From assembly GCA_035292685.1 (NCBI GenBank), contig DATDPP010000040.1, positions 124,001 to 188,000 on the forward strand: a stretch of 64,000 nucleotides of DNA, given 5' to 3'. This document shows positions 28,496-36,693 of this stretch, in pieces. The translations under genes were made by a program, and so were the position numbers. The stretch's first letter is position 1, and the number at the start of each line of letters is the position of its first letter. The notes beneath the pieces were generated by a model that saw only the letters and a list, made by a program, of their open reading frames with translations, was not told the DNA's origin and ran no database searches. The DNA is from JALYNX01 sp035292685. Its GTDB lineage: Bacteria; Actinomycetota; Acidimicrobiia; Spongiisociales; ZC4RG35.

Positions 28496-28526
28496 GCGAC
28501 CGGCTGCCGTTTACCCTCCGGGGCGC

Positions 28527-30164
28527 ATGAGTCGCCGCATCCTCGTCGCCGTCGCCTGGCCCTACGCCAGCGGCCCGCGTCACCTCGGGCATTTGGCGGG
28601 TGCATACCTGCCGGCCGACATCTTCGCCCGCTATCACCGTCTTGCCGGGAACGAGGTGCTGATGGTCTCCGGCTCCGATGTACATGGCACACCAATCACC
28701 GTCAGGGCCGACAATGAAGGGGTCGAGCCTCAGGTGATCGTGGACACATATCACACCGAGTTTCTCGACAACTGGCAGAAGCTCGGGATCTCCTGGGACC
28801 TGTATACCTCGACTGGCACCCCGAATCATCACGCCGTCACTCAGGAGATGTTCCTACGCCTCCTCGACAACGGATACCTCGCAAAGCAGACCTCACACCA
28901 GTTCTACGACCCCGACGTCGAGCGCTTCCTCCCTGACCGATACGTGGAGGGAACCTGTCCCCACTGCGGCTACGAGGAGGCTCGGGGCGACCAGTGTGAG
29001 AACTGTGGACGCACCCTCGATGCAACCGACCTGATCAACCCCCGCTCCCGGCTCAGCGGGGCGACCCCGGTGCTGCGCGAGACCGAGCATTTCTTTCTCC
29101 TGCTCTCAAAGCTCGAGGAGCCGATCCGGGAATGGCTGGAGTCAAGGGTGGGGTGGCGCCGGCATGTGAAGAATTGGGCTCTGGGCATGGTCAACGAAGG
29201 CCTCCCCGACCGAGCGATCACCCGCGACATCGAGTGGGGCGTTGAGGTACCGGTCGACGACTTGGGACCGGGCAAGAGGATCTATGTCTGGTTCGACGCA
29301 GTCATCGGCTACTTGTCGGCCGCCAAGGAGTGGGCGCAGATGCATGGCGATCCCGAGGCGTGGCGCAAATGGTGGCAAGACCCCGAGGCCGAGTCCTACT
29401 ACTTCGTTGGCAAAGACAACATCCCGTTTCACACGGTGATCTGGCCCGGGATGCTCATGGGCTATGGAGGGCTGAACCTTCCCACCGACGTCCCGGCCAA
29501 CCAGTACGTCACATTCGGATCGGAAAAGGCATCTGCCAGCCGGGGAGTCGGCAGAGACATCGGTTGGTATGCGGAGCGGCTTCAGCCCGATGCGCTTCGT
29601 TATGCAATCGCCGCGGTGCTCCCCGAGCAGAACGACACCGATCTCTCCGACGAGGAGATCATTCGCAGGATCAACGACGAGTTGGTCGCCACCTGGGGCA
29701 ACCTGGTCAATCGAGTCCTGGCGCTGACGGCCAGCAATTTCGACGGGTTTGTGCCCACTCCGTCAGAGCTGACTGGCGAAGATCAGGCGCTCCTCGGCAA
29801 CGTCGACAAGACGCTGGCCACGGTGGCATCACACATCGAAAGGGTGGAGTTGAGGGCGGGTCTGCGAGCCGGGATGGACTGTGCCTCGGAGGTCAACGTC
29901 TACCTCAACGCCAACGCCCCCTGGAAGCTGGTCAAGGAAGACCCGCAACGTGCCGAGACGATTCTATGGACCGCAATCCAGGCGATCTCGGGGATCAGGG
30001 TCGCCCTTTCCCCCTATCTCCCGTTCACGACGCCCCAGGTGGGAAAGATGTTGGGCCTACCCGACGCGGTCGAAACATGGGAGCGTCCTCAGGTCGAAGC
30101 GGGGACCGCCCTGGGGACCGTGGAGCCGTTGTTCGTCAAGCTGGAGAGCGACGCCCTGGACTGA
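28527..30164 (+). CDS. metG: Methionyl-tRNA synthetase
   Basis: Charges tRNA-Met. The 545-residue class I synthetase has the HIGH-equivalent RHLGH near residue 20, a four-Cys zinc knuckle (CPHCGYEEARGDQCENCG) and the anticodon-binding helical domain at the C-terminus. The KMSKS loop reads KASAS, so the second Lys is absent; the rest of the core is intact. No C-terminal tRNA-binding (Trbp111) domain is attached, which is normal for short forms. Confidence 0.95.
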   Translation: MSRRILVAVAWPYASGPRHLGHLAGAYLPADIFARYHRLAGNEVLMVSGSDVHGTPITVRADNEGVEPQVIVDTYHTEFLDNWQKLGISWDLYTSTGTPNHHAVTQEMFLRLLDNGYLAKQTSHQFYDPDVERFLPDRYVEGTCPHCGYEEARGDQCENCGRTLDATDLINPRSRLSGATPVLRETEHFFLLLSKLEEPIREWLESRVGWRRHVKNWALGMVNEGLPDRAITRDIEWGVEVPVDDLGPGKRIYVWFDAVIGYLSAAKEWAQMHGDPEAWRKWWQDPEAESYYFVGKDNIPFHTVIWPGMLMGYGGLNLPTDVPANQYVTFGSEKASASRGVGRDIGWYAERLQPDALRYAIAAVLPEQNDTDLSDEEIIRRINDELVATWGNLVNRVLALTASNFDGFVPTPSELTGEDQALLGNVDKTLATVASHIERVELRAGLRAGMDCASEVNVYLNANAPWKLVKEDPQRAETILWTAIQAISGIRVALSPYLPFTTPQVGKMLGLPDAVETWERPQVEAGTALGTVEPLFVKLESDALD

Positions 30165-30247
30165 GTGAAACTCCGGGGCAGTCGCCGGGGTCGAACCAGG
30201 GTGAACCCCCATTCCCCCAACCGCCAGTCGCGGCTACGTTTCCACTC

Positions 30248-30490
30248 ATGACGCGGATCGCGCGAGTGCTGGGTGGGTTCATCCTGATCATCGCCGGCCT
30301 GGCCATGCTCGTCTTGCCCGGGCCGGGGATACTCACCATTCTCGGCGGCCTGGCCCTGATCGGACAGGAGTTCGAATGGGCCCGGCGCATCGTCGACCGG
30401 GTCAAGGCGATGGTTGCAAACGTGCTTCGCCAGTCCTCCGAGCAGTCAACCGAGGACCGTTCGGATCATGCGGGTCACCCTGGCGGATAG
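30248..30490 (+). CDS. Small PGPGW-type membrane protein
   Basis: An 80-residue protein with two hydrophobic segments flanking the motif LPGPGILTILGGLALIGQE, as in the PGPGW transmembrane family. ATG 30248 follows a gap of 83 bases after metG. Its end overlaps the end of sodN on the opposite strand by 16 bases. Confidence 0.7.
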   Translation: MTRIARVLGGFILIIAGLAMLVLPGPGILTILGGLALIGQEFEWARRIVDRVKAMVANVLRQSSEQSTEDRSDHAGHPGG

Positions 30491-30882
30491 ACCCCCATCC
30501 CCTTCGCCTTCTCCGTCTGCCAGAAGACGTCACTTATCTCGTCGATGAGGGCGATCAGCTTGCGCCCGTCATCAGGGTCGACTGACTTCTTGGCCTCCCC
30601 TGCCTGATGAATCGCCCTCCAAAAGAGGTCGTCGAGGTTGGGAAACTGCTCCCGGTGCTCTGCGGTGAAGAAGTCGGCCCACAGCACCATCAGATGATGC
30701 TTGACCTCCTCGGCCCGCTCTTCTTTGAGGGCGATGGCTCTTGCCTTGAAGACCTCGTCGTCGGAGCTGGCGTACTTCTCGGCGATCTTCAGCACAGACA
30801 TGGCCTCGATCTTGGCCTGGGCCGGATCGTAGACCCCGCAATAAAGGTCGCAGTGAGCGTGGGCGACGGTTAGCTGACGCAT
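30475..30882 (-). CDS. sodN: Nickel superoxide dismutase precursor
   Basis: Disproportionates superoxide. The 135-residue precursor has a 9-residue propeptide and then His10-Cys11-Asp12-Leu13-Tyr14-Cys15-Gly16-Val17-Tyr18-Asp19-Pro20, the nickel hook. The body matches the four-helix NiSOD. The known hook is HCDxPCGVYDP, so the usual Pro5 is Tyr here. The ATG at 30882 has an AAGGAG site 5 bases upstream. The maturation peptidase that must free the His is encoded opposite it, 51 bases away. Confidence 0.92.
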   Translation of the reverse strand: MRQLTVAHAHCDLYCGVYDPAQAKIEAMSVLKIAEKYASSDDEVFKARAIALKEERAEEVKHHLMVLWADFFTAEHREQFPNLDDLFWRAIHQAGEAKKSVDPDDGRKLIALIDEISDVFWQTEKAKGMGVYPPG

Positions 30883-30933
30883 AGACACTCCTTGTTGGTC
30901 GATATGCCTTTCCGACCATACCCTCCCCAAACC

Positions 30934-31896
30934 ATGTCGATGCGTAGGTTCCAGGTCGCCGAGGAGTCCATGCTCCCGACCCTGGCGCCGGGCCAGGAAT
31001 TCGTCGCCACCGATTCGCGAACGCCGATGAACGGCGAGGTGGTCGTGTTCCCTCATCCGGGGCGCGACGACTTCTGGCTGGTGAAGCGGATGACGGCCGG
31101 GCCCGGGGACAGGGTCGGTGATCGCCTCCTCGTGGAGAACGAGGCGTGGGTCGTCTCGGACAACAAGAAAGCAACAAGCGTCGATTCGCAAACGCTGGGC
31201 CCGATCCCGATCGCCGCCCTGTGGACGCAGGTCACCCACATCGACGAGGACAACTTCGTCGAAGCGGCAGCCTTGCTCGGCGAAGAGGATGCATGCCTCG
31301 GCCTCATCCTCGAGGAGTCGGGTCTGCCTCCGTTCTGGCAGCGCAAGCCGGGATTCCCCACTCTCGTGCTCTTGATCCTCGAACAACAGGTTTCACTGGA
31401 GTCCGGCGCCGCCATGTTCGGGCGTCTCATCGGTCTGCTGGGGACGGTGACGCCCGAGACGGTGCTCGAATCCGGCGATGCCGGTTTGAGATCGGTTGGT
31501 GTCACTCGCCAGAAGTCGGGATATCTCCTCGAGCTCGCCGATGCTGTGGTGAGCGGCGAGCTCGACCTGCCTGCGCTCCGAGAGGTCGGCGAGGTGGAGG
31601 CACGTTCGAGGCTCATCGCGATCAAAGGGATCGGGCTGTGGACCGCCGATGCCTACCTGCTCTCCGCGTTGCGGCTGCCCGACCTGTTTCCCGTTGGGGA
31701 CCGGGCACTCCAGGTCGGGGTCAGCGAGGCCCTCGGGCTCGGTTCGGTCCCCGGGCCCGCTGAGCTCGAAATCCTGTCCGCCCCGTGGCGCCCGGTGCGG
31801 GCGGTGGCCGCCCGGCTCATCTGGCACCGGTACTTGGTCAGCCGGGGGCGAGTCGAGCCCCCCGACCCGGTCTCGAGTCACACACGGGACAGGTAG
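30934..31896 (+). CDS. Fusion of a NiSOD-maturation peptidase (SodX, S26 type) and an AlkA-like DNA glycosylase
   Basis: One uninterrupted frame with two unrelated domains. Residues 1-100 match the nickel-SOD maturation protease: nucleophile Ser12 in EESMLPTL, general-base Lys51 in WLVKRM, and a DNKKATSVDSQTLGPIP end like the SodX consensus. Residues 101-310 are an HhH-GPD glycosylase: FPTLVLLILEQQVSLES, the hairpin K231-G-I-G-L-W-T-A-D and catalytic Asp256 in FPVGDRALQ. The join has no stop and no ATG or GTG near it, so the domains are made as one chain; only a TTG inside the glycosylase N-terminal helix could restart. Starts at TTG 30892 or ATG 30904 are also in frame. Divergent from sodN. 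Confidence 0.85.
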   Translation: MSMRRFQVAEESMLPTLAPGQEFVATDSRTPMNGEVVVFPHPGRDDFWLVKRMTAGPGDRVGDRLLVENEAWVVSDNKKATSVDSQTLGPIPIAALWTQVTHIDEDNFVEAAALLGEEDACLGLILEESGLPPFWQRKPGFPTLVLLILEQQVSLESGAAMFGRLIGLLGTVTPETVLESGDAGLRSVGVTRQKSGYLLELADAVVSGELDLPALREVGEVEARSRLIAIKGIGLWTADAYLLSALRLPDLFPVGDRALQVGVSEALGLGSVPGPAELEILSAPWRPVRAVAARLIWHRYLVSRGRVEPPDPVSSHTRDR

Positions 31897-31911
31897 GCGT
31901 AGAGTCGAACC

Positions 31912-32313
31912 ATGACCGAGTTCGTCGTCCAGATGGAAAACCGTCCGGGCAGACTCGCCTCACTCACGGAAGCCCTCGCCGCCTTCGGGGTCAACATCGA
32001 AGCTCTCGCCGCTTACGGGACCAACGGGGAGGGCACGGTGCGGCTGATAGTGGACGACGCCGCCACCACCCGTCGGGTGCTGAGAGAAGCAGCACTACAA
32101 AGCGAAGAGCACATGGTTCTCACCACTCTGCTGCCGCACCGCCCCGGGGAGCTGGCCCGCCTCACCCGACTCATCGCCGACGCCGGGGTCAACATCGATG
32201 CCCTGTATGTCCTTCGCTCCAACGCCGAAGGCATAGAGCTGGCGATTTCCATCGACGAGCCGGAGGCAGTGCTGCCTCTGCTCCCGGTCACCGGAGGGGT
32301 ATTGACGGTGTAA
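31912..32313 (+). CDS. Double ACT-domain protein
   Basis: A 133-residue protein with two ACT domains in tandem (residues about 3-65, starting FVVQMENRPGRLASLTEAL, and 69-130, starting LTTLLPHRPGELARLTRLI). ACT domains bind amino acids and regulate enzymes; here there is no attached catalytic domain. It sits 15 bases behind the SodX-AlkA gene on the same strand. The target enzyme is not visible. Confidence 0.8.
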   Translation: MTEFVVQMENRPGRLASLTEALAAFGVNIEALAAYGTNGEGTVRLIVDDAATTRRVLREAALQSEEHMVLTTLLPHRPGELARLTRLIADAGVNIDALYVLRSNAEGIELAISIDEPEAVLPLLPVTGGVLTV

Positions 32314-32340
32314 CTGGCGGACACCGATACCCTGCCGCCG

Positions 32341-33381
32341 ATGCGTTCAACCTTCAGCAAGTTCGTCGTGGGCGCGTTGATCCTCGTCGCCTGTTCACCG
32401 GCGGAGACGATCGACAGCACGACAACCTCCTCAACCCCGACAACGGCTCCCGCCAGCACCACTAGCTCGACGGCAGCCACCACCACTACCACCGTCGTGA
32501 TGACCGAATCGCCTGTCAACGGCTTGCCCGTTGCCGACTCGACCCTCCTCGACCGGAGGGTGCTCGCGGTCAAGATCGACAATCACGTCAACGCCCGGCC
32601 CCATTCCGGGATCGAGCACGCGGACGCGGTCGTCGAAATCAAGGTCGAGGGCATCACCAGGTTCTTGACTCTGTGGATGCAGTCCGACTCCGAGTTCCTG
32701 GGCCCGATGCGATCGGGGCGTCCCACGGACGCCACGCTGCTCTCAGCCTTGAACCACCCCACGTTCGCGATATCGGGCGCTCAAGGTTGGGTACAGCAGA
32801 TGATCTCATCGAACGGCATCAACGTGCTCACCGAGACCACCCCTGCCGCATTCCGCGTCTCGTTCCGCAGCGCGCCGCACAACCTCTACACCACGACCGC
32901 AGGCCTCCGAGCGGACGCCGACGCCAAAGAGTTCCAGGACCGGCCGCCGACCGGGCCCATCTGGGAATTCGGGCCAATGCCCGCCGATGCAGCCGCCGCC
33001 AGGGCCGTGCACATCAACTTCCGGGGCACCGACGTCAACTGGGCCTGGGACGCAACGACCGGGACCTGGCTCCGCAGCACTGACGGCCGAGAGTCGGGTT
33101 GGCGTAGCAAAGATGGCACCGAGGGTCGTATCGGGTTCCCGGTGCTGGTCGCCCTCTACTCCGAGCAGTACTCGAACAACGGGCTGCCAAGCTCACATAC
33201 CACCGGCACCGGTCAGGCGTTCGTCTTCGCCGAGGGCAAGGTGGTCGAGGGTATCTGGGAGCGCGAGACGGAGACCGAGTGGTACCGCCTCACCGACCCC
33301 GACGGCAATACCATCGCGGTCCCACCGGGCCAGGTTTGGATCTCTCTCGTCCCCGATAGCGGCGGTCTGACCTACGAGTAG
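32341..33381 (+). CDS. DUF3048 (YerB-like) lipoprotein
   Basis: A 346-residue lipoprotein: signal ending in LILVACS (Cys18), a Thr/Ser linker (about 25-55), then a DUF3048 domain with the characteristic VKIDNHVNARPHSGIEHADAV and LGPMRSGRPTD. Family members are exported proteins of unknown function in Gram-positive bacteria. It is followed by the amidase gene after 19 bases. Confidence 0.85.
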   Translation: MRSTFSKFVVGALILVACSPAETIDSTTTSSTPTTAPASTTSSTAATTTTTVVMTESPVNGLPVADSTLLDRRVLAVKIDNHVNARPHSGIEHADAVVEIKVEGITRFLTLWMQSDSEFLGPMRSGRPTDATLLSALNHPTFAISGAQGWVQQMISSNGINVLTETTPAAFRVSFRSAPHNLYTTTAGLRADADAKEFQDRPPTGPIWEFGPMPADAAAARAVHINFRGTDVNWAWDATTGTWLRSTDGRESGWRSKDGTEGRIGFPVLVALYSEQYSNNGLPSSHTTGTGQAFVFAEGKVVEGIWERETETEWYRLTDPDGNTIAVPPGQVWISLVPDSGGLTYE

Positions 33382-33400
33382 GCCCGCTAACGTCGATTTG

Positions 33401-34696
33401 GTGTCTGGATCGTCCGCCGTCGACCGCGTCGAGGAGGCCCTCGAGGCGGCGCACCGCACCCAGCCCACCCTCAACGCCTTCACCGAGATCGACGACGACC
33501 GGGCGCGGGCCCGGGCCCGGGAAATCGACGCCTCGCAGGAGAGCGGTGAGCCCGCACGCCGCCTGGCCGGTGTCCCCGTGGGGCTCAAGGATCTGATCGA
33601 CCATCGAGGCCGGGTCACAACTTGCGGCTCTGCTTTCTATCGCCACCAGGCGACCAAGAGCGCACCTGCGGTGGAACGGCTGGAGCGGGCCGGCGCGGTG
33701 ATCGTCGGCCGGACCGGGCTCCACGAGTTCGCCTTCGGGTTCTCCAGCGAGAACCCCTATTTCGGGGCGGTGCGCAATCCCTGGGACCCAACCACCTCCC
33801 CCGGCGGGTCTTCCGGTGGGTCCGCAGTCGCAGTAGCGAGTGCCATGACACCAATCGCCATCGGCACCGACACCGGTGGCTCGGTCCGGGTGCCGGCCGC
33901 CCTCTGTGGCTGCTTCGGCCTGAAGGTCACCCACGGGCGGATCCCGCTCGAAGGAGTGTTCCCGCTGGTACCCTCAGTCGACACCGTCGGCCCGCTCGCC
34001 GATTCCATCGAGAACCTCGACATCGCCTACCGGGTTCTGTCAGGCGACGCCACCCTCGAGCCGGATCCCGGCCCGCTCCGAATCGGGATCCCACAACCCT
34101 GGTTTGACCGAGCACCGACGGACAACCAGGTCGATGCGGCCTTCGCCAAAGCGATCCAACAGTTGACAGACCTCGGTCATGACGTGCAGTCCCTGCCACT
34201 TCGGGATGTGTTGCCGGGCCGTGAGATCACTCTCGCCATCGCGGACGAGATCAACGAAGTCCACCGGGGGTTCCGGGCCCAGGGCCTTCCCTATGGTGAC
34301 GATGTAGTCGCCAGGCTCGAGGACTGTGAGAGCGTCACTGCCGGGGAGTCGGCAACAGGTCGGGCCTGGCAGCGAATGATCCGCAGTCGATTCGCTGACG
34401 CCTTCGAGACGGTTGACTTGCTCGTCACCCCAACGGTGCCGGTGATGCGCAAGGTCATCGGTGTCGACAGGATCGGAGACCTGCATCACCGCGTAGTTCT
34501 CTCCTGGTTCACGGCGTTGGTCAACCATTCACTCCACCCCGCGGTGGCCATGCCCTTGCCCGGCTCGGGGAGCCCACCCGTCTCCATACAGGTCATCGGG
34601 CCGATGGGTTCGGAGCCGGCACTTCTCGGATTTGGGCGCGAACTGGAGGCTCGCGGAGTGGTCGGTTTCGTGTCCACAATCGTTAAACCTCTGTAG
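33401..34696 (+). CDS. Amidase-signature family amidase
   Basis: A 431-residue amidase with the Ser-Ser-Lys triad: Lys in PVGLKDLIDHRG, the Ser loop GGSSGGSAVAVAS, and the TDTGGSVRVPAALCG signature. It resembles GatA-like stand-alone amidases, but no gatB or gatC is near, so it is probably a catabolic amide hydrolase. GTG 33401 is chosen; a TTG one codon earlier is equally possible. Confidence 0.88.
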   Translation: MSGSSAVDRVEEALEAAHRTQPTLNAFTEIDDDRARARAREIDASQESGEPARRLAGVPVGLKDLIDHRGRVTTCGSAFYRHQATKSAPAVERLERAGAVIVGRTGLHEFAFGFSSENPYFGAVRNPWDPTTSPGGSSGGSAVAVASAMTPIAIGTDTGGSVRVPAALCGCFGLKVTHGRIPLEGVFPLVPSVDTVGPLADSIENLDIAYRVLSGDATLEPDPGPLRIGIPQPWFDRAPTDNQVDAAFAKAIQQLTDLGHDVQSLPLRDVLPGREITLAIADEINEVHRGFRAQGLPYGDDVVARLEDCESVTAGESATGRAWQRMIRSRFADAFETVDLLVTPTVPVMRKVIGVDRIGDLHHRVVLSWFTALVNHSLHPAVAMPLPGSGSPPVSIQVIGPMGSEPALLGFGRELEARGVVGFVSTIVKPL

Positions 34697-34821
34697 CCCT
34701 CGGGGTCGATAAAATAGAACCAGCGAGCCACGGAGATTCCGACCCTTTTCGAGAGAACCAGGTGTCTAATAGCTCTGGTGGGCGCGCGCCCAAACCAACC
34801 AAATAAGGAAGTGAACCAAGA
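34697..34821 (+). promoter_or_regulatory. Leader and probable promoter region of korAB
   Basis: A 125-base gap. TAAAAT at 34708-34713 resembles a -10 box. Further down is a perfect 14-base palindrome, TGGGCGCGCGCCCA (34779-34792), and an AAGGAAG ribosome site at 34805-34811 before the GTG start. The palindrome could form a leader hairpin or bind a regulator. Confidence 0.35.
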
Positions 34822-36693
34822 GTGGCTGAGCAGATCGCCACGGAAAGACCTGAGACCGCGAGGACCGAGACCTTTGACAGAATCGTCATCCGATTCGCCG
34901 GAGACTCCGGTGACGGAATGCAGGTGGCCGGATCGAAATTCACCGACGCCAGCGCCTTGTTCGGGAACGACCTGGCGACCCTGCCTTCGTTCCCGGCCGA
35001 GATCCGGGCCCCGGCTGGGACCCTGCCCGGGGTTTCGAGTTTCCAGGTACAGATTGCCGATTTCGACATCCTGACCGCCGGGGACCAACCCGACTGCCTG
35101 GTTGCAATGAACCCCGCGGCCCTCAGGAAGAACCTCGAGGATCTTCGTCAGGGCGGCACCCTGGTGGTCAATACCGACGCCTTCGACGAGCGCAACCTGG
35201 CCAAGGCCGGTTACGAGGCCAACCCTCTCGAAGATGGGACCCTCGATGGATACCGGGTGATCGGAGTCCCCATGGACGAGCTCACCAAAGAGGCCGTGAA
35301 AGACTCTGGTGTGAGCGGGAGGAGTGTCCTCCGCTCCAAGAACTTCCTCGCCCTCGGGCTCCTGGCGTGGCTGTTCAATCGCCCAACCGAGCCGACCATC
35401 GAATGGGCCGTGAAGAAGTTCGCCAAGACCCCGGAGGTGGCGGCCGCCAACATCGCTGCCTTCCAGGCCGGTTACACCCTGGGCGAGGCCACCGAAGCGG
35501 CCAAGACGACGTTCGTGGTCAAGCCGGCCGCTCTCGAGCCTGGGGTTTACACCAACATCAACGGGAACTCGGCTCTGGCCTGGGGTCTGATCGCAGCGTC
35601 GCAGCTGTCGGGCCTGCCACTGTTCTATGGGTCCTATCCCATCACACCGGCCTCCGACATCCTGCACGAGCTGTCGCGTCACAAGAACTTCGGGGTCCGC
35701 ACCTTCCAGGCGGAGGATGAGATCGCAGGGGTGGGGGCCGCCATTGGCGCCGCCTTCGCCGGGAATCTGGCAGTGACGGGATCATCGGGACCGGGCATCG
35801 CCCTCAAGAGCGAGTCGATCTCCTTGGCGTTCATGATGGAGCTCCCGCTGATCGTGATCAATGTCCAGCGGGGTGGACCTTCCACCGGCCTGCCCACCAA
35901 ACCCGAGCAGTCCGATCTCCTGTTCTCGCTGTATGGGCGCCACGGCGAGTCACCGATCCCGGTGATTGCAGCGGCCTCACCGAGCGACACATTCGCGATG
36001 GCCATCGAGGCGGCGCGACTTGCCCTCAGATACATGACACCGGTCTTGCTGCTCAGCGACAACCAGATCGCCAACGGCTCCGAGCCGTGGAAGCTACCCG
36101 ACGTGTCAGCCCTGGAACCGATCTCGGTGGAATTCGCCAAGCACGCCAATGGGCCGGACGGCACCTTTCTCCCCTACATGCGGAACATCGACACCTTCGC
36201 CCGCCCCTGGGCGATCCCGGGTACGCCCGGCCTGGAGCATCGGATCGGCGGCCTGGAGAAGGAGGCCATCACCGGGAACGTGTCCTATGAGCCGGCCAAT
36301 CACCAGCTGATGACCGACACCCGGGCCTGGAAGGTGGCCAACATCGCCAATGACATACCTCCGGTCGAGGTCTTCGGCGACACGGATGCCGACATCCTGG
36401 TCCTGGGTTGGGGGTCCACTTACGGATCGATTCGCGCCGCCGCCCGCCGGGTTCGCCTCGGCGGCAAGAAGGTGGCGACCGCCCATCTGCGATACCTCAA
36501 CCCCTTGCCGACCAACCTCGGGGAGGTCCTCAATTCCTACAAGCAGATCCTGATCCCGGAGTTGAACACCGGTCAGCTGCGAAGGGTGATCAGGGCCGAG
36601 TTCCTGCTCGATGTCAAAGGCCTGAACAAGGTAGCTGGGGAGCCGTTCAAGATCGCAGAGATAGAAGCCAGAATCCTGGAGATGATGAAATGA
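34822..36693 (+). CDS. korA: 2-oxoglutarate:ferredoxin oxidoreductase, alpha subunit with fused gamma domain
   Basis: Large subunit of 623 residues of the KorAB enzyme, which converts 2-oxoglutarate and CoA to succinyl-CoA with reduction of ferredoxin. The N-terminal gamma domain (about 1-200) starts RFAGDSGDGMQVAGSKF; the alpha domain follows (GNSALAWGLIAASQ, then FYGSYPITPASDILHEL). This fused arrangement is the one used by mycobacteria and relatives, where it replaces or bypasses the 2-oxoglutarate dehydrogenase complex. It overlaps korB by 4 bases. Confidence 0.95.
   Translation: MAEQIATERPETARTETFDRIVIRFAGDSGDGMQVAGSKFTDASALFGNDLATLPSFPAEIRAPAGTLPGVSSFQVQIADFDILTAGDQPDCLVAMNPAALRKNLEDLRQGGTLVVNTDAFDERNLAKAGYEANPLEDGTLDGYRVIGVPMDELTKEAVKDSGVSGRSVLRSKNFLALGLLAWLFNRPTEPTIEWAVKKFAKTPEVAAANIAAFQAGYTLGEATEAAKTTFVVKPAALEPGVYTNINGNSALAWGLIAASQLSGLPLFYGSYPITPASDILHELSRHKNFGVRTFQAEDEIAGVGAAIGAAFAGNLAVTGSSGPGIALKSESISLAFMMELPLIVINVQRGGPSTGLPTKPEQSDLLFSLYGRHGESPIPVIAAASPSDTFAMAIEAARLALRYMTPVLLLSDNQIANGSEPWKLPDVSALEPISVEFAKHANGPDGTFLPYMRNIDTFARPWAIPGTPGLEHRIGGLEKEAITGNVSYEPANHQLMTDTRAWKVANIANDIPPVEVFGDTDADILVLGWGSTYGSIRAAARRVRLGGKKVATAHLRYLNPLPTNLGEVLNSYKQILIPELNTGQLRRVIRAEFLLDVKGLNKVAGEPFKIAEIEARILEMMK

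Noticed and set aside
29330..30247. Upstream part of a long plus-strand frame that ends with the PGPGW protein
   Set aside because: Overlaps metG in another frame; only the last 80 residues, from ATG 30248, look like a protein.
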